A stretch of 64,000 nucleotides of DNA from Actinomycetospora termitidis (GCF_030286555.1 NZ_JASVWF010000005.1:186001-250000), one strand, 5' to 3'. Positions 44,938-56,847 are shown, numbered from the stretch's first letter. The notes: a model not told the origin generated them from the letters alone. A program made the numbers and translations.

Positions 44938-46182
44938 GTGAGCGGCGCCGACCCCCTGCTCGACAGCCTGCGCGCCGCCGTCGCGGCCGCGCCGGAGGAC
45001 ACGACCCTGCGGCTGCACCTGGCCGGGCTGTTGATCGACGCCGGGGAGCAGCAGGAGGCCGTCACGCACGTGGCCGCCGTTCTCGGCCGGGAGCCGGGCC
45101 ACCCTGGGGCGGCCACCCTCATGGCCCGCGCGCTCGGGACGGCACCGGCCCCCGAAACGTCGTCAGCCCCCGAACCCGCCCCGCAGAAGCCGGGCTTCGA
45201 CTGGGCCGCGGCCGAGGCCGAGGTCAGCGACGTCGTCAGCCCCCGGTTCGCCCCCGACGACGCCGCGGAGCCGATCCCGGTCGGTCCCCCGGCGGGCGGC
45301 GGACGGTTCGCGGTGGAGCGCCCGGACCTACGCCTGGCCGACGTCGGCGGGATGGACGCCGTCAAGAAGCGCCTCGAGGCGGCGTTCCTCGCGCCGCTGC
45401 GCAACGAGAAGCTCCGCGAGCTGTACGGCAAGAGCCTGCGCGGGGGGCTGCTCCTCTACGGGCCGCCGGGCTGCGGGAAGACGTTCTTCGCCCGGGCGCT
45501 CGCCGGAGAGCTGGGCGCGGGCTTCCTCGCGGTCGGCATCCACGACGTGCTCGACCCGTGGGCGGGCAATTCCGAGCGCAACATGCACGACGTGTTCCTC
45601 GCGGCCCGTTCCGCCGCTCCGTGCGTGCTGTTCTTCGACGAGCTCGACGGCATCGCGCAGAAGCGCTCGGCGGTCACGGGCGGCGTCCTTCGGCAGGTGA
45701 TCACGCAGATGCTCGCCGAGCTCGACGGGGTGTCGGCGGACAACGAGGGTGTGTTCATGCTGGCCGCCAGCAACATGCCGTGGGACGTCGACCCGGCCCT
45801 GCGCCGCCCCGGCCGGTTCGACCGGACGGTGCTGGTGGTGCCCCCGGACGACGACGCCCGGCGCGCGATCCTGGAGTACCACCTGCGGGACCGGCCGGTG
45901 GAGAACGTGAAGCTCAAGCCGCTCGTCGCGCGGACCGAGGGCTTCTCCGGCGCCGACCTCGCCCACCTCTGCGAGGCCGCCACGGAGCACGCCCTGCTCG
46001 ACTCCGTGTCGACCGGCACCGCCCGCATGATCACCCAGGACGACCTCCTCGCGGCGGCCGCCGAGCTCCGTCCCTCGACCGGCCCGTGGTTCACCACCGC
46101 CCGCCAGGTCGCGCTGTACGCGAACACCGACGGCACCTACGACGACCTCGCCGCCTACATGAAACGCCGCAAGCTGCTGTGA
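44938..46182 (+). CDS. AAA+ ATPase with N-terminal TPR-like region
   Basis: Protein of 414 residues. The first 70 residues look like tetratricopeptide helices (LRLHLAGLLIDAGEQQEAVTHVAAVL). The AAA+ core follows: ADVGGMDAVKKRLEAAFLAPL, Walker A LLYGPPGCGKTFFARAL, Walker B CVLFFDELDGIA, sensor 1 LAASNMPWDVD and the arginine-finger region RRPGRFDRTVLV. It resembles single-ring Cdc48/FtsH-type unfolding ATPases without a protease domain. GTG at 44938; the next TPR gene overlaps by GTGA, so the two likely form one complex. Client unknown. Confidence 0.85.
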   Translation: MSGADPLLDSLRAAVAAAPEDTTLRLHLAGLLIDAGEQQEAVTHVAAVLGREPGHPGAATLMARALGTAPAPETSSAPEPAPQKPGFDWAAAEAEVSDVVSPRFAPDDAAEPIPVGPPAGGGRFAVERPDLRLADVGGMDAVKKRLEAAFLAPLRNEKLRELYGKSLRGGLLLYGPPGCGKTFFARALAGELGAGFLAVGIHDVLDPWAGNSERNMHDVFLAARSAAPCVLFFDELDGIAQKRSAVTGGVLRQVITQMLAELDGVSADNEGVFMLAASNMPWDVDPALRRPGRFDRTVLVVPPDDDARRAILEYHLRDRPVENVKLKPLVARTEGFSGADLAHLCEAATEHALLDSVSTGTARMITQDDLLAAAAELRPSTGPWFTTARQVALYANTDGTYDDLAAYMKRRKLL

Positions 46183-47321
46183 CTCCGGAGGGCAGCGAGG
46201 GCGGAGCCCGGCGTCGGGCGGGGATGCTGGTCGACGCCCGGCAGTACGTCCGGGCCCGCGCGGAGATCGCCCGGGCGCTCGCCGAGGATCCCGACGACGG
46301 CGCCGCCTTCCACGTCCTCGCCCTGCTCGAGCAGCGGGAGGGGCACCACGACGAGTCCCTGGAGGCCCTGGACCGGGCCGCCGCGCTCGGGGTCGCCCCC
46401 ACCGCGTACCTGCACACCCGGATGAACACGCTCTACCACGCCCGCCGGTTCACCGAGGCGGTGCCGGTCGCCGAGGAACTGCTGCGCCACGACCCGCAGC
46501 AGCTCCAGGCCCACGTCCTGCTCGCCCAGATGCTCGGCGGGGAGGGCCGCGCGGACTACCACCGCGCTCGCGCGCACGGCGAGTACGCCGTCTCGCTGGC
46601 GCCGGAGAACGACCACGCCCACTACGCCCTGGGCCAGGTCCTCGCCTCCACCCACGGCCGGTGGGGCGCCCGGGCGGCGCTCCCCCACCTGCGCGAGGCG
46701 GTCCGCCTCAAGCCGGACGACCCGGCCAACCTCAACGCGCTCGGCGTCGTCGACCTCACCCTCGGCCGGTCGGCGAGCGCCCTGCGCTCCTTCGCCGACG
46801 CGCTCGCCGTCGACCCGACCCTCGAGCCCGCCGCGTTCAACCTGCCCCTGGCGATGCTGGGCCTGGTCCGCCGCGCGGGCCTCGTCGTGACCCTGGTCCT
46901 GCTGGCCGCCGCGGTCACGGGGGTGGCGCTGGCCCCGCGCGCGGCGACGGCGGCCGCGGGAGGCGCGCCCGGCGCCGGGGTGCTCGGCCACGTGGTCGCC
47001 GTGGTGGCCGTCCTCGCGGTCCTCGGGCTGGTCGTGGCGCGGGTCCAACACCTGGTGCCGCCGACGGTCCGTCCCGCCGCGGCTCGGGCCTGGCGTCGGG
47101 ACCCGGTGCTGGCGCCGCTCGTGGTCTCCTCCGCGATCTCGGGCGTGATCGCGGTGGTCATGGTGGCCCTGCCGGTGCCGAACGGCGTGCACGTGCCACC
47201 GTTGCTGCTGCTCGGGGTGGTCGTGCGCATCGTCGCCGGCGTCGTCAGGCGCGCGCGCACCGCACGCTACGGACGGGAGCGGCGCACCGAGCGGGCCGAC
47301 CTCTGGCGGCCCCGGAGCTGA
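46179..47321 (+). CDS. TPR protein with C-terminal membrane spans
   Basis: Protein of 380 residues. Residues about 15-225 form five or six tetratricopeptide repeats (ALAEDPDDGAAFHVLALLEQREGHHDESLEALDRAAALG, and HYALGQVLAS through NLNALGVVDLTLGRSASALRSF). The remainder has four hydrophobic spans (LVVTLVLLAAAVTGVAL, VVAVVAVLAVLGLVV, LAPLVVSSAISGVIAVVMVAL, VPPLLLLGVVVRIVAGVV) and a basic tail. It is translationally coupled to the AAA+ gene and may tether that ATPase to the membrane (inference). GTG start at 46179. Confidence 0.82.
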   Translation: MTPEGSEGGARRRAGMLVDARQYVRARAEIARALAEDPDDGAAFHVLALLEQREGHHDESLEALDRAAALGVAPTAYLHTRMNTLYHARRFTEAVPVAEELLRHDPQQLQAHVLLAQMLGGEGRADYHRARAHGEYAVSLAPENDHAHYALGQVLASTHGRWGARAALPHLREAVRLKPDDPANLNALGVVDLTLGRSASALRSFADALAVDPTLEPAAFNLPLAMLGLVRRAGLVVTLVLLAAAVTGVALAPRAATAAAGGAPGAGVLGHVVAVVAVLAVLGLVVARVQHLVPPTVRPAAARAWRRDPVLAPLVVSSAISGVIAVVMVALPVPNGVHVPPLLLLGVVVRIVAGVVRRARTARYGRERRTERADLWRPRS

Positions 47322-47342
47322 GCTGCGGGGCCGCATGGGGCG

Positions 47343-47651
47343 TCACACCTCGCTGGTCAGCTCCTGGAACTCCATGTCGACGCCGGCCTGCGCGAAGTTG
47401 TCCAGGTCGGCGACCGCCGCCTGCCCCTCCTCCGAGCCGAGGGACGCCTGCGCGGCCTCCTTCGAGTCCCAGTCGAGCACCGCGACCAGCGCGTGCGGCG
47501 GCTGCGACCCGTCCGGCGTCTCGCACACCCCCCACGAGAAGGAGCGCACGTCGGGCAGCTTCGCGGCGAGCTTCGCGTGCACGTCGCGGTAGTGGGTGAC
47601 GAAGGCGTCCCGGTCGGCGGGGTGGTGGTAGCTGGCGGTCAGGCGGTACAT
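47343..47651 (-). CDS. EthD-family small protein
   Basis: Dimeric alpha/beta-barrel protein of 102 residues. The EthD pattern MYRLTASYHHPADRDAFVTHYRDVHAKLAAKLPDVRSFSWG with the HxxxHxxL-type helix is clear, followed by ALVAVLDWDSKEAAQASLGSEEG. Such proteins act in ether, aromatic or polyketide metabolism without an obvious cofactor. ATG at 47651. It lies 29 nt downstream of a PhyH-type dioxygenase gene in the same direction, so a shared small pathway is plausible. Confidence 0.85.
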   Translation of the reverse strand: MYRLTASYHHPADRDAFVTHYRDVHAKLAAKLPDVRSFSWGVCETPDGSQPPHALVAVLDWDSKEAAQASLGSEEGQAAVADLDNFAQAGVDMEFQELTSEV

Positions 47652-47680
47652 CGACGAACCTCCCGGTTGTGACGGTCGCC

Positions 47681-48667
47681 TCAGCGAACCAGGCCCGACC
47701 CGCCGTCGGGAAGGGGTCGCGTGACGATCGGGTTCCGCGCACTCGCGGCGGCCTGGCCCGGTTCGGTGTCCGGCACGAAGAGCCGCCAGTCGCCGCTGAC
47801 CATCGTCGGGTGGTCGATCACCCGGGCACCGTCGGCGTAGTAGGTCGCACCCAGCACCATCCGGGGTCGGGTGGTGCGGTTCGCGCCGGCGGTGTGGAAG
47901 CACAGCGTCGAGTGGAAGCTGACGTCGCCGAGGGCGAAGGGCTCGTCGTGCACGACGACCCCGGCGTCGCGCAGCGCCTCGGACACGCGCAGGTCGTAGG
48001 ACGTCCCCACCTTGTCGAAGGGCAGGTCGGCGAGCAGGCGCCACGTGTCCATCCCGCGGGCGAACGACAGGGGGCCCATCGCGGCCGGCACCGCCTGCAG
48101 GGGCATCCACGTGGAGATCACGTCGTGCGAGTCGAGCGGGAAGTGGTGGGCGTCGTGGTGCCACGGGGTGCGGCCCGCGCCGGGCTCCTTGCACAGCGCG
48201 CTGTCGTGGTAGAGCCGCAGCGTGTCGTGCCCGAGGAGCGCGGCGCAGATGCCGGCGATCCGCGGGGAGAGCACCGCCGCGCGGACCAGCGGGTCCTCGA
48301 GCCACATCATCTCGCGGGCCCGCAGCGACGAGCCGGTGGTGGTGGCCAGCAGGTCGACGAGCCGGCGGCGCAGCACCTCGGCGGCGCCCGGGGTCACCAC
48401 GCGCGGCAGGACGACGAAGCCGTCGGCCGCGAAGGCCCCGACCGCACCGAGGGGCAGGTCGTACGGCGCGGCGAGCTCGGCGAGCACGGCGTCCTCGTCG
48501 GGCAACGGGCCGGGCTCGGGCTCCGGGACGTCGACCAGGGTCGTCTCCGGGCCGCCCTCGGCCAGGGACATGTACCAGTCCCACCACTGCTCGTTGTCGC
48601 CGTCCCAGGCGGGCGCGACGTCGTCGGAGGCCCCGGCCGCGGTGGCGTCGCTGAGGTACGGGTTCAT
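47681..48667 (-). CDS. Phytanoyl-CoA dioxygenase (PhyH) family Fe(II)/2-oxoglutarate oxygenase
   Basis: Oxygenase of 328 residues. The iron site is visible as H-x-D in GRTPWHHDAHHFPLDSHDVI and a distal histidine in LCFHTAGANRTTRPRMVLG, where the arginine binds 2-oxoglutarate. The N-terminal 75 residues are an extra acidic segment (DDVAPAWDGDNEQWWDWYMSL). PhyH enzymes hydroxylate or halogenate small molecules, including natural products. ATG at 48667 overlaps the methyltransferase stop. With the methyltransferase and EthD protein it may form a small tailoring unit; substrate unknown. Confidence 0.87.
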   Translation of the reverse strand: MNPYLSDATAAGASDDVAPAWDGDNEQWWDWYMSLAEGGPETTLVDVPEPEPGPLPDEDAVLAELAAPYDLPLGAVGAFAADGFVVLPRVVTPGAAEVLRRRLVDLLATTTGSSLRAREMMWLEDPLVRAAVLSPRIAGICAALLGHDTLRLYHDSALCKEPGAGRTPWHHDAHHFPLDSHDVISTWMPLQAVPAAMGPLSFARGMDTWRLLADLPFDKVGTSYDLRVSEALRDAGVVVHDEPFALGDVSFHSTLCFHTAGANRTTRPRMVLGATYYADGARVIDHPTMVSGDWRLFVPDTEPGQAAASARNPIVTRPLPDGGSGLVR

Positions 48668-49500
48668 GCGGGGACCTCCCAGGTGATCACGTCGACGAGC
48701 TGCGTGAAGCGGTAACCGTCCGTCCCGAGCTGCGGCGTGAGGTACTCGGCGACGGCGCCCTCGATCTCCATTCGCGCGAGGGGCACCGAGTCGTCGAAGA
48801 CGCAGCGCTGGAGGAAGCCCTCGATCACCGACCGGTCCGGGTGCCCGACGTCGTAGCGGATGGTGGTGACCTCCGGGACGACGCCGGCGCCGGTGAGGGC
48901 GTGGCGGACCTGCTCCGCCGTCGTGAAGGGGACCGCGTCCGGGGAGAAGGTCGCCCGGTACGCCTCGGCGAAGCGCAGGTAGTGCGAGTCCGACCGGGCG
49001 TGGACGATCGCGCCGAACCCGCCCGGGCGCTGTGCGGCCACCATCCTCGCGATGCCGACGCCGATCTCCTGCGGCGGGACGGCGTAGAGGGCGTGCGTGG
49101 CCCAGGCGACGTCGACGTCGCCGACGTCCGCGGGCAGGTCCTGGATGCGGACCTCGTGCTCGGCGCGCACCGTGAACGGCGCCTCGAGCACCGACCGCGC
49201 CTCGGCGAGCGAGAACGCGGACGGGTCGAGCAGGTCGATCTCCACCCGGACGTCGCCGACGCGGGCCGCGAGACCCTGCCGCTGTAGCTCGGCGGGGAAC
49301 TTCCCGCTGCCGCAGGCGACGTCGAGGACGCGGACCCGGCCGTCCCGGGCGTGTGCCCGCAGGTCGGCGGCCCAGTCGCGGGCGGCGACCATCTGCCGGT
49401 AGTCCTCGGCGGCGAGGGCGTAGAAGGCCTCCATGCCCGCCCGCCCCTGCTCGGCCCAGTGGGCGAGACTGCGTTCCTCGGTGCTCCCCGGTTGGGGCAT
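48664..49500 (-). CDS. SAM-dependent methyltransferase
   Basis: Methyltransferase of 278 residues. The SAM-binding motif is VRVLDVACGSGKFPAELQRQG, followed by DVDVAWATHALYAVPPQEIGVGIARMVAAQRPGGFGAIVHARS. A histidine in ATHALY and a C-terminal beta-rich segment (YRFTQLVDVITWEVPA) resemble small-molecule N/O-methyltransferases. ATG at 49500 chosen; there is no strong ribosome site directly before it. First gene of the methyltransferase-PhyH-EthD group. The 122 bp upstream of it hold no gene I can support. Confidence 0.85.
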   Translation of the reverse strand: MPQPGSTEERSLAHWAEQGRAGMEAFYALAAEDYRQMVAARDWAADLRAHARDGRVRVLDVACGSGKFPAELQRQGLAARVGDVRVEIDLLDPSAFSLAEARSVLEAPFTVRAEHEVRIQDLPADVGDVDVAWATHALYAVPPQEIGVGIARMVAAQRPGGFGAIVHARSDSHYLRFAEAYRATFSPDAVPFTTAEQVRHALTGAGVVPEVTTIRYDVGHPDRSVIEGFLQRCVFDDSVPLARMEIEGAVAEYLTPQLGTDGYRFTQLVDVITWEVPA

Positions 49501-49622
49501 GGGGCGGTGCCTCCGTGATCGGCGCCGTGCCCCGGGTGTGGAGGACGGCAACTCCATGGCACGCAACCACGGGGCGGCCGGCGCGGCAACGCGAGCCGAC
49601 CCGACCCGTCGTCGCGACGCGG

Positions 49623-50261
49623 TCAGCGCCGGAGGCGGGCGACGATCCTCGTGGTGATCGGATCGAGGAACAGCGCGAACAGCGCGAAGTAGCCGATCGC
49701 GGGGACCACCAGCACCAGCACGAACGCGAGCAGCATGTCGATCGACGCGCCCACCGAGCCGGTGACGAAGGCCTCGGGCGGGCGGCGCCGGCTGCCGTCG
49801 GCGAGCCCCGTCCGGCGCATGAGCACCGCCATCACCGTCAGCAGGCCGCTGCCCAGCACGAGGATGCCGACGTAGACGCGCAGGACGAACGGCTGCGAGC
49901 CGTAGGTCGCGACCATCTCCGTGGTGAACGGCAGCACCACGATCGACAGCACCCACGCCAGGTTGAGCAGGACCAGCACCGGGGTCAGCCGGCCCCCGTA
50001 CCCGTAGAGCCGGTGGTGGACCAGCCACAGGCGTCCGATCACCACGAAGCTCAACAGGAAGCTCGCGAACACCGGGAGGTTGTCCGCGACGACCTCGGCC
50101 GCGGGGACGGCCGGGCGGTCGTCGGACGGGACGAGCTCGGTGAGCGGGAGGACGAGCAGGGTCAGCGCGATCGCGACCGAGGCGTCGACGAAGGCGACCA
50201 TCCGCTCCGCACCGGGCAGCGCGTCGGGGTCCGGCTCGTCCGCTTCCCCGGCCGTGCTCAC
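49623..50261 (-). CDS. TMEM175-like (DUF1211) membrane channel
   Basis: Predicted six-span membrane protein of 212 residues. The first span carries the TMEM175 hallmark-like segment RMVAFVDASVAIALTLLVLPL, followed by FASFLLSFVVIGRLWLVHHRLYGY, typical of bacterial TMEM175 potassium channels, which have one six-span repeat and assemble as tetramers. GTG start at 50261 overlaps the phosphatase stop. The coupling to a phosphatase gene has no obvious meaning. Confidence 0.82.
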   Translation of the reverse strand: MSTAGEADEPDPDALPGAERMVAFVDASVAIALTLLVLPLTELVPSDDRPAVPAAEVVADNLPVFASFLLSFVVIGRLWLVHHRLYGYGGRLTPVLVLLNLAWVLSIVVLPFTTEMVATYGSQPFVLRVYVGILVLGSGLLTVMAVLMRRTGLADGSRRRPPEAFVTGSVGASIDMLLAFVLVLVVPAIGYFALFALFLDPITTRIVARLRR

Positions 50262-50872
50262 AGCACGTCCGCGACGTGCCCGGTCTCGTTGACCGACCGG
50301 ACCCGCCGTCGCCCGCTGCGGGAGACGAGGACCCGGCTCAGGCCCGCGTGGTCGAGGGGGAAGGTCAGCGGGCGGCCCAGCGCCAGCTCGAGCGCGAGGA
50401 ACAGGTTGATCGTCCCGGCGTGGCAGACGACCAGCACCGACTCCCGCCCGGCGTCGGCGTGCCGCTCGACGATCCGGTCGAACGCGCCGCGGACCCGGGC
50501 GGTGAACGCCCCGACGTCGACGAACTCCGGGAAGAAGCCCTCGCTGATGCGCTGCCAGTCCGGGTCGTCCGAGCCGAGGCGCTCGTGGACCGGGGTGTAG
50601 GAGGAGCGGCCGACGTCGAACTCGGCCAGATCCTCGTCGATCACCGGCGTCAGGCCCAGGGCGTCCGCCGCCGGGGCGGCGGTCTCCTGCGCCCGGCGCA
50701 TCCCCGAGACGACGATCTCGGTGATCTTCTCGTGCGTGTGGTTCGCCGCCCACCAGCCGAGGGCACTCGCCTGCACCCGGCCGCGGGAGGAGAGCTCCGG
50801 GTCGGCGGGGGTGCCGTCGGGGCCGGTGTCGGCGGCCACGGGCTCGGCGTGGCGGGCCAGGATGAGCTGCAT
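50258..50872 (-). CDS. Histidine phosphatase superfamily protein
   Basis: Phosphoglycerate-mutase-like phosphatase of 204 residues. The catalytic motif LILARHAEPV at the N-terminus carries the phospho-accepting histidine (RHA instead of RHG), followed by SSRGRVQASALGWW, SGMRRAQETAAPAADALG, DEDLAEFDVG and VLVVCHAGTINLFLAL with the second histidine. All four core residues are present, so it should be active. Substrate cannot be inferred. ATG at 50872; overlaps the TMEM175-like gene by 4 bp. Confidence 0.9.
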   Translation of the reverse strand: MQLILARHAEPVAADTGPDGTPADPELSSRGRVQASALGWWAANHTHEKITEIVVSGMRRAQETAAPAADALGLTPVIDEDLAEFDVGRSSYTPVHERLGSDDPDWQRISEGFFPEFVDVGAFTARVRGAFDRIVERHADAGRESVLVVCHAGTINLFLALELALGRPLTFPLDHAGLSRVLVSRSGRRRVRSVNETGHVADVL

Positions 50873-50903
50873 CGGTCTGCCTCCCGTCGCTGCGATCGCC
50901 CGG

Positions 50904-51329
50904 TCAGGAGGGGACGTGCTCGCCGTGGCCGGCGTCGCGCAGGCCCGCGCGGATCCGCTCGGCCTGGTCGTCCATCGCGGCGGGGTCGGGGTCGGTGGCG
51001 GCCTGCGTGAAGTCGAAGGCCTCCAGGCCCCAGGCCGGGTGCACGTGGACGTGCAGGTGGGGCACCTCGAACCCGGCGATCATGAGCGCGACGCGCGGCG
51101 GCTCGAAGACGTCCCGGATGACGGTGCCGATGGTGCGTGCCGTGGCCATGGCGTGCTCGAACAGGCCGGTTGGGGCGTCGATCCACTGGTCAATCTCCTC
51201 GCGGGGGACCACGAGGGTGTGGCCCGGACCCAGGGGATTGATGGAGAGGAAGCCGACCACCTGGTCGTCGGACCAGACGAAGCGTCCGGGGATCTCGCCG
51301 TTGATGATCTTGGTGAAGACGGTCGCCAC
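50904..51329 (-). CDS. HIT-family nucleotide hydrolase
   Basis: Histidine-triad protein of 141 residues. It shows TVFTKIINGEIPGRFVWSDDQVVGFLSINPLGPGHTLVVP and the triad HLHVHVHPAWGLEAF with the catalytic histidine. Such enzymes hydrolyse AMP conjugates or related nucleotides. Start GTG at 51329; the track upstream is a shadow. Divergent from glgX with an 82-bp gap that must contain the glgX promoter. Confidence 0.93.
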   Translation of the reverse strand: MATVFTKIINGEIPGRFVWSDDQVVGFLSINPLGPGHTLVVPREEIDQWIDAPTGLFEHAMATARTIGTVIRDVFEPPRVALMIAGFEVPHLHVHVHPAWGLEAFDFTQAATDPDPAAMDDQAERIRAGLRDAGHGEHVPS

Positions 51330-51411
51330 GCGCCGGAGCCTAACGACCGGTCGGTGTCGGGGCTCCCCGGTAGCGTGACGGGGCAGCCGTTCGGAGTGTT
51401 GAGGAGAATCG

Positions 51412-53621
<2,210 letters not shown>

Positions 53622-53625
<4 letters not shown>

Positions 53626-55973
53626 GCAGCCGCATCCCGTCATCCACGTACCGGCTCCAGCTCTCCCCGCAGCAGGACTTCGCCGCGGCGACCGACCTCG
53701 TCGGTTATCTCTCCGACCTTGGCGCCGGGGCGCTCTACTGCTCGCCGCTGCTCCAGCCGTCGCCGGGCTCGATGCACGGCTACGACGTCGTCGACCCGAC
53801 GAGGGTCAACGAGGAGCTCGGCGGCGAGCAGGCCCGGGTGGCGCTGATCGGCGCGCTGCGCGAGGCCGGCCTGTGCGCGCTGATCGACCTGGTGCCGAAC
53901 CACATGGGCGTCGCGGTCCCGGAGGCCAACCCGTCGTGGTGGTCGCTGCTGCAGTTGGGCCCGGAGTCGCCGTACGCCTCCTGGTACGACGTGGACCTGA
54001 GCGTGCCGATCCTGATCCCGGTCCTCGGCTCGCCGGAGGACGTCGAGAAGCTCGAGCTCTCCGACGACGGGGACGAGCTGCGCTACTTCGAGCACCGGTA
54101 CCCGGTGGCCCCCGGGACGGGCGAGGGCTCGGCGCAGGAGGTGCACGAGCGCCAGCACTACCGGCTCGTGCACTGGCGCCGGGGCAACGCCGAGCTGACC
54201 TACCGGCGCTTCTTCGACGTCTCCGACCTCGCCGCGGTGCGCGTGGACGACCCGGAGGTGTTCGACGCGACCCACGCCGAGGTGCTGCGCTGGGTCGCCG
54301 CGGATCCCGACGTCGTGGCCGGACTGCGGATCGACCACCCCGACGGGCTCACCGCCCCGGGCGCGTACCTCCGCCGGCTGCGGGACCGGCTGGGCGACGA
54401 CGCGTGGCTGCTCGTCGAGAAGATCACCTCGCTGCGCACCGGCGGGGTCACCGAGGTCCTGCCCGCGTCGTGGCCGGCCGACGGGACGACGGGGTACGAC
54501 GCGCTCCGCGAGGTGTGCGGGCTGTTCGTCGACCCGCGCGGCGAGTCGCTGGTCGAGCAGGTCGCGGCCGAGCACACCGGCGAGCGGCAGCGGCTCTCGG
54601 TCGCCGAGCACACCGCGAAGCGGCTGGTCACCGACGAGATCCTGCTGGCCGAGGTCAAGCGGATCGCCCGGCTCGTGCCCTCCGAGGACGGCGACGACGA
54701 CGCGACGGTGCAGGACGCCGTGGCCGAGCTGCTCGCGGCCTACCCGGTGTACCGCTCCTACCTGCCCGAGGGGCGGGCCGACCTCGAGCTGGCGGTGGAC
54801 ACGGCCGCCACCGCGCGCCCGGAGCTGGCGGACGTGGTGCGCCGGATCCGCGCCGCGATGCTCGCCGACCCGGACGGCCCGCTGACCCTGCGCGTCGAGC
54901 AGACCAGCGGCATGGTCACCGCGAAGGGCGTGGAGGACACGACCTTCTACCGGTGGAACCGGTTCGTCGCCCTGAACGAGGTCGGCGGAGCCCCCGACCG
55001 GTTCGGGGTCTCCCCCGCGGAGTTCCACGCCGCCGCGAGCCATCGCGACGCGGCGACACCCGTCGCGATGACGACGCTGTCGACCCACGACACCAAGCGC
55101 TCCGAGGACGTCCGCGCGCGGCTCGCGGTGCTATCCGAGCTCACCGCCGAGTGGGGCGCGTTCCTGCGGACCCTCTCCGCGCGGCACCCGTTGCCCTCCC
55201 CCTCGCTGGAGCTGCTGGCGTGGCAGTCGGTGATCGGCGCGTGGCCGCTCACCGAGGAGCGCCTCGGCGGGTACCTGACGAAGGCGTCCAAGGAGGCGAA
55301 GCTCGTCACCGCGCACGTCGACGCGGATGCCGAGGTCGACGAGAAGGTCGCCGCGTGGCCGGCCGAGGTGCTCGGGAACCCCGGGACGGTCGCCGAGATC
55401 GAGGCGTTCGTGCGGGCGATCGACGGGCACGGCCGGTCGAACGCGCTGGGCCAGAAGCTGCTGCAGATCGCCGGGCCGGGCGTGCCGGACGTCTACCAGG
55501 GCACCGATCTCTTCGAGTACTCGCTGGTCGACCCGGACAACCGGCGCCCCGTCGACTTCGCCCGGCGACGCGAGCTCCTCGCGCGGATCGACGGCGGGTG
55601 GCTGCCCCCGGCCGACGACCCGGACGGTGCGTCGAAGCTCCTGGTCACCGCGGCGGCCCTGCGCCTGCGCCGGTTCCGCCCGGAGCTGTTCGACGGGTAC
55701 GCCGAGCTGCCCGCGTCCGGCCCGGCGGCCGAGCACGCCGTGGCGTTCGCGCGGGGCGGTCCGGCCGGGCGGGAGCGGCTCGTCGTCGTGGCGACGCGGC
55801 TCCCGGTCGGCCTGGAGGCCGCCGGCGGCTGGGCCGACACGGTCCTCCCCCTGCCCGGCGGGGCGACCGACTGGACCGACATGGTGACCGGCTCGCCCGT
55901 CGATGGGTCCGCGCCGGCGCTGTCGACCCTGCTGGCCCGCTACCCCGTGGCGCTGCTGGTGCGCCCGGCCTGA
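53622..55973 (+). CDS. treY: Maltooligosyl trehalose synthase TreY
   Basis: Rearranges the reducing end of maltooligosaccharides to a trehalose unit. The 783-residue protein begins SSRIPSSTYRLQLSPQQDFAAATDLVGYLSDLGAGALYCSPLL and carries DLVPNHMGV, GLRIDHPDGLTAPG, LVEKIT with the catalytic glutamate, and TTLSTHDTKRSEDVRARL. The next enzyme of the pathway, TreZ, is absent from the window although glgX-treY-treZ is a common order, so treZ must be elsewhere. GTG start at 53622 overlapping glgX. Confidence 0.97.
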
Positions 55974-55980
55974 GCGTCGT

Positions 55981-56040
55981 CGCGAGTGCGACACCACGCA
56001 GGATCCGCGCGCCCGGAACCTGCGCCACGTCGCACTCGCG
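55981..56040. terminator. Perfect 12-bp inverted repeat between convergent genes
   Basis: CGCGAGTGCGAC at 55981 pairs with GTCGCACTCGCG at 56029; an inner GCAGG/CCTGC step extends the stem. It starts 7 bp after the treY stop and precedes the convergent ferric-reductase-like gene, so it can terminate both. Its right half also belongs to the repeat family seen at 41082-41121. Confidence 0.65.
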
Positions 56041-56106
56041 CCGACCCCCGGGACGCCGACGCACAACCCCGTCCGCCGGACACGGTCGCGCCGAGGTGGG
56101 TCTGCC

Positions 56107-56847
56107 TCAGCGGCGCTTCGGCGCGAGCGGGACGACCCGCCGGGACGGCGTGCGGGGCATGACCTCCGTCTCGGCGTCGACCGGCGACGATGCGATCGTT
56201 TCGGTGACCGCGTCCTCCTCGTCGGGCGGCGCGGGCCGGGCGATCGGCACCTCCCCGGTCACGGCGCGGATGGCCTCCTCGGGCACCTTCCCGCGCTCCG
56301 CGACCGGCACGGCCACGCGCCGCTTGTCCCGACGCCGGTAGAGCAGCGCGCCCACGATCGCGACCGTCGCGAGGAACGGCACGACCAGCGTCCACCACGT
56401 CGTCCCGCGGAACGACAGGTTCAGCACCGCGTGCGCCACGACCACCGGCCAGCACAGGTACGACGACCAGTGCACCCAGAACCACACGCGCCGCGGGATG
56501 CGCGAGCGCAGCAGCGAGGTCACCACGATGGCGAGGATCAGGTCGAACGCGATCGTCCCGAACGCCGCGCCGATCGGGTTGTACAGCGCGACCCCGGGCA
56601 CGAACACGTCGACCACCCGCAGGTGCACGTAGTCGGTGACCAGCACCGTGAGCACGTGCAGGACGACGAACACCACGGTGATCAGCGACAGGTTGCGGTG
56701 CAGCGCCACCAGCACGAAGCGGGGCAGCCCCAGCTCCGCGTTCTTCACCACCGAGGTGTTGTGCAGGATCCCCAGCACGACGACGAGGCTCAGCAGCAGC
56801 AGGCCGACGGCCCCGAGGGCCCGGGAGACGAACCAGAGCTGGAGCAC
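56107..56847 (-). CDS. Ferric-reductase-like transmembrane protein
   Basis: Haem-binding membrane protein of 246 residues with six spans. Four histidines lie in pairs in the spans as expected for two b-haems (FVLVALHRNLSLI, VVFVVLHVLTV, FWVHWSSYLCWP, VVAHAVLNL). There is no flavin or NAD(P) domain; the C-terminus is a charged 65-residue tail. It would pass electrons across the membrane with a separate partner. GTG start at 56847, 4 bp after the small 82-residue gene, so the two are co-translated. Confidence 0.87.
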   Translation of the reverse strand: MLQLWFVSRALGAVGLLLLSLVVVLGILHNTSVVKNAELGLPRFVLVALHRNLSLITVVFVVLHVLTVLVTDYVHLRVVDVFVPGVALYNPIGAAFGTIAFDLILAIVVTSLLRSRIPRRVWFWVHWSSYLCWPVVVAHAVLNLSFRGTTWWTLVVPFLATVAIVGALLYRRRDKRRVAVPVAERGKVPEEAIRAVTGEVPIARPAPPDEEDAVTETIASSPVDAETEVMPRTPSRRVVPLAPKRR

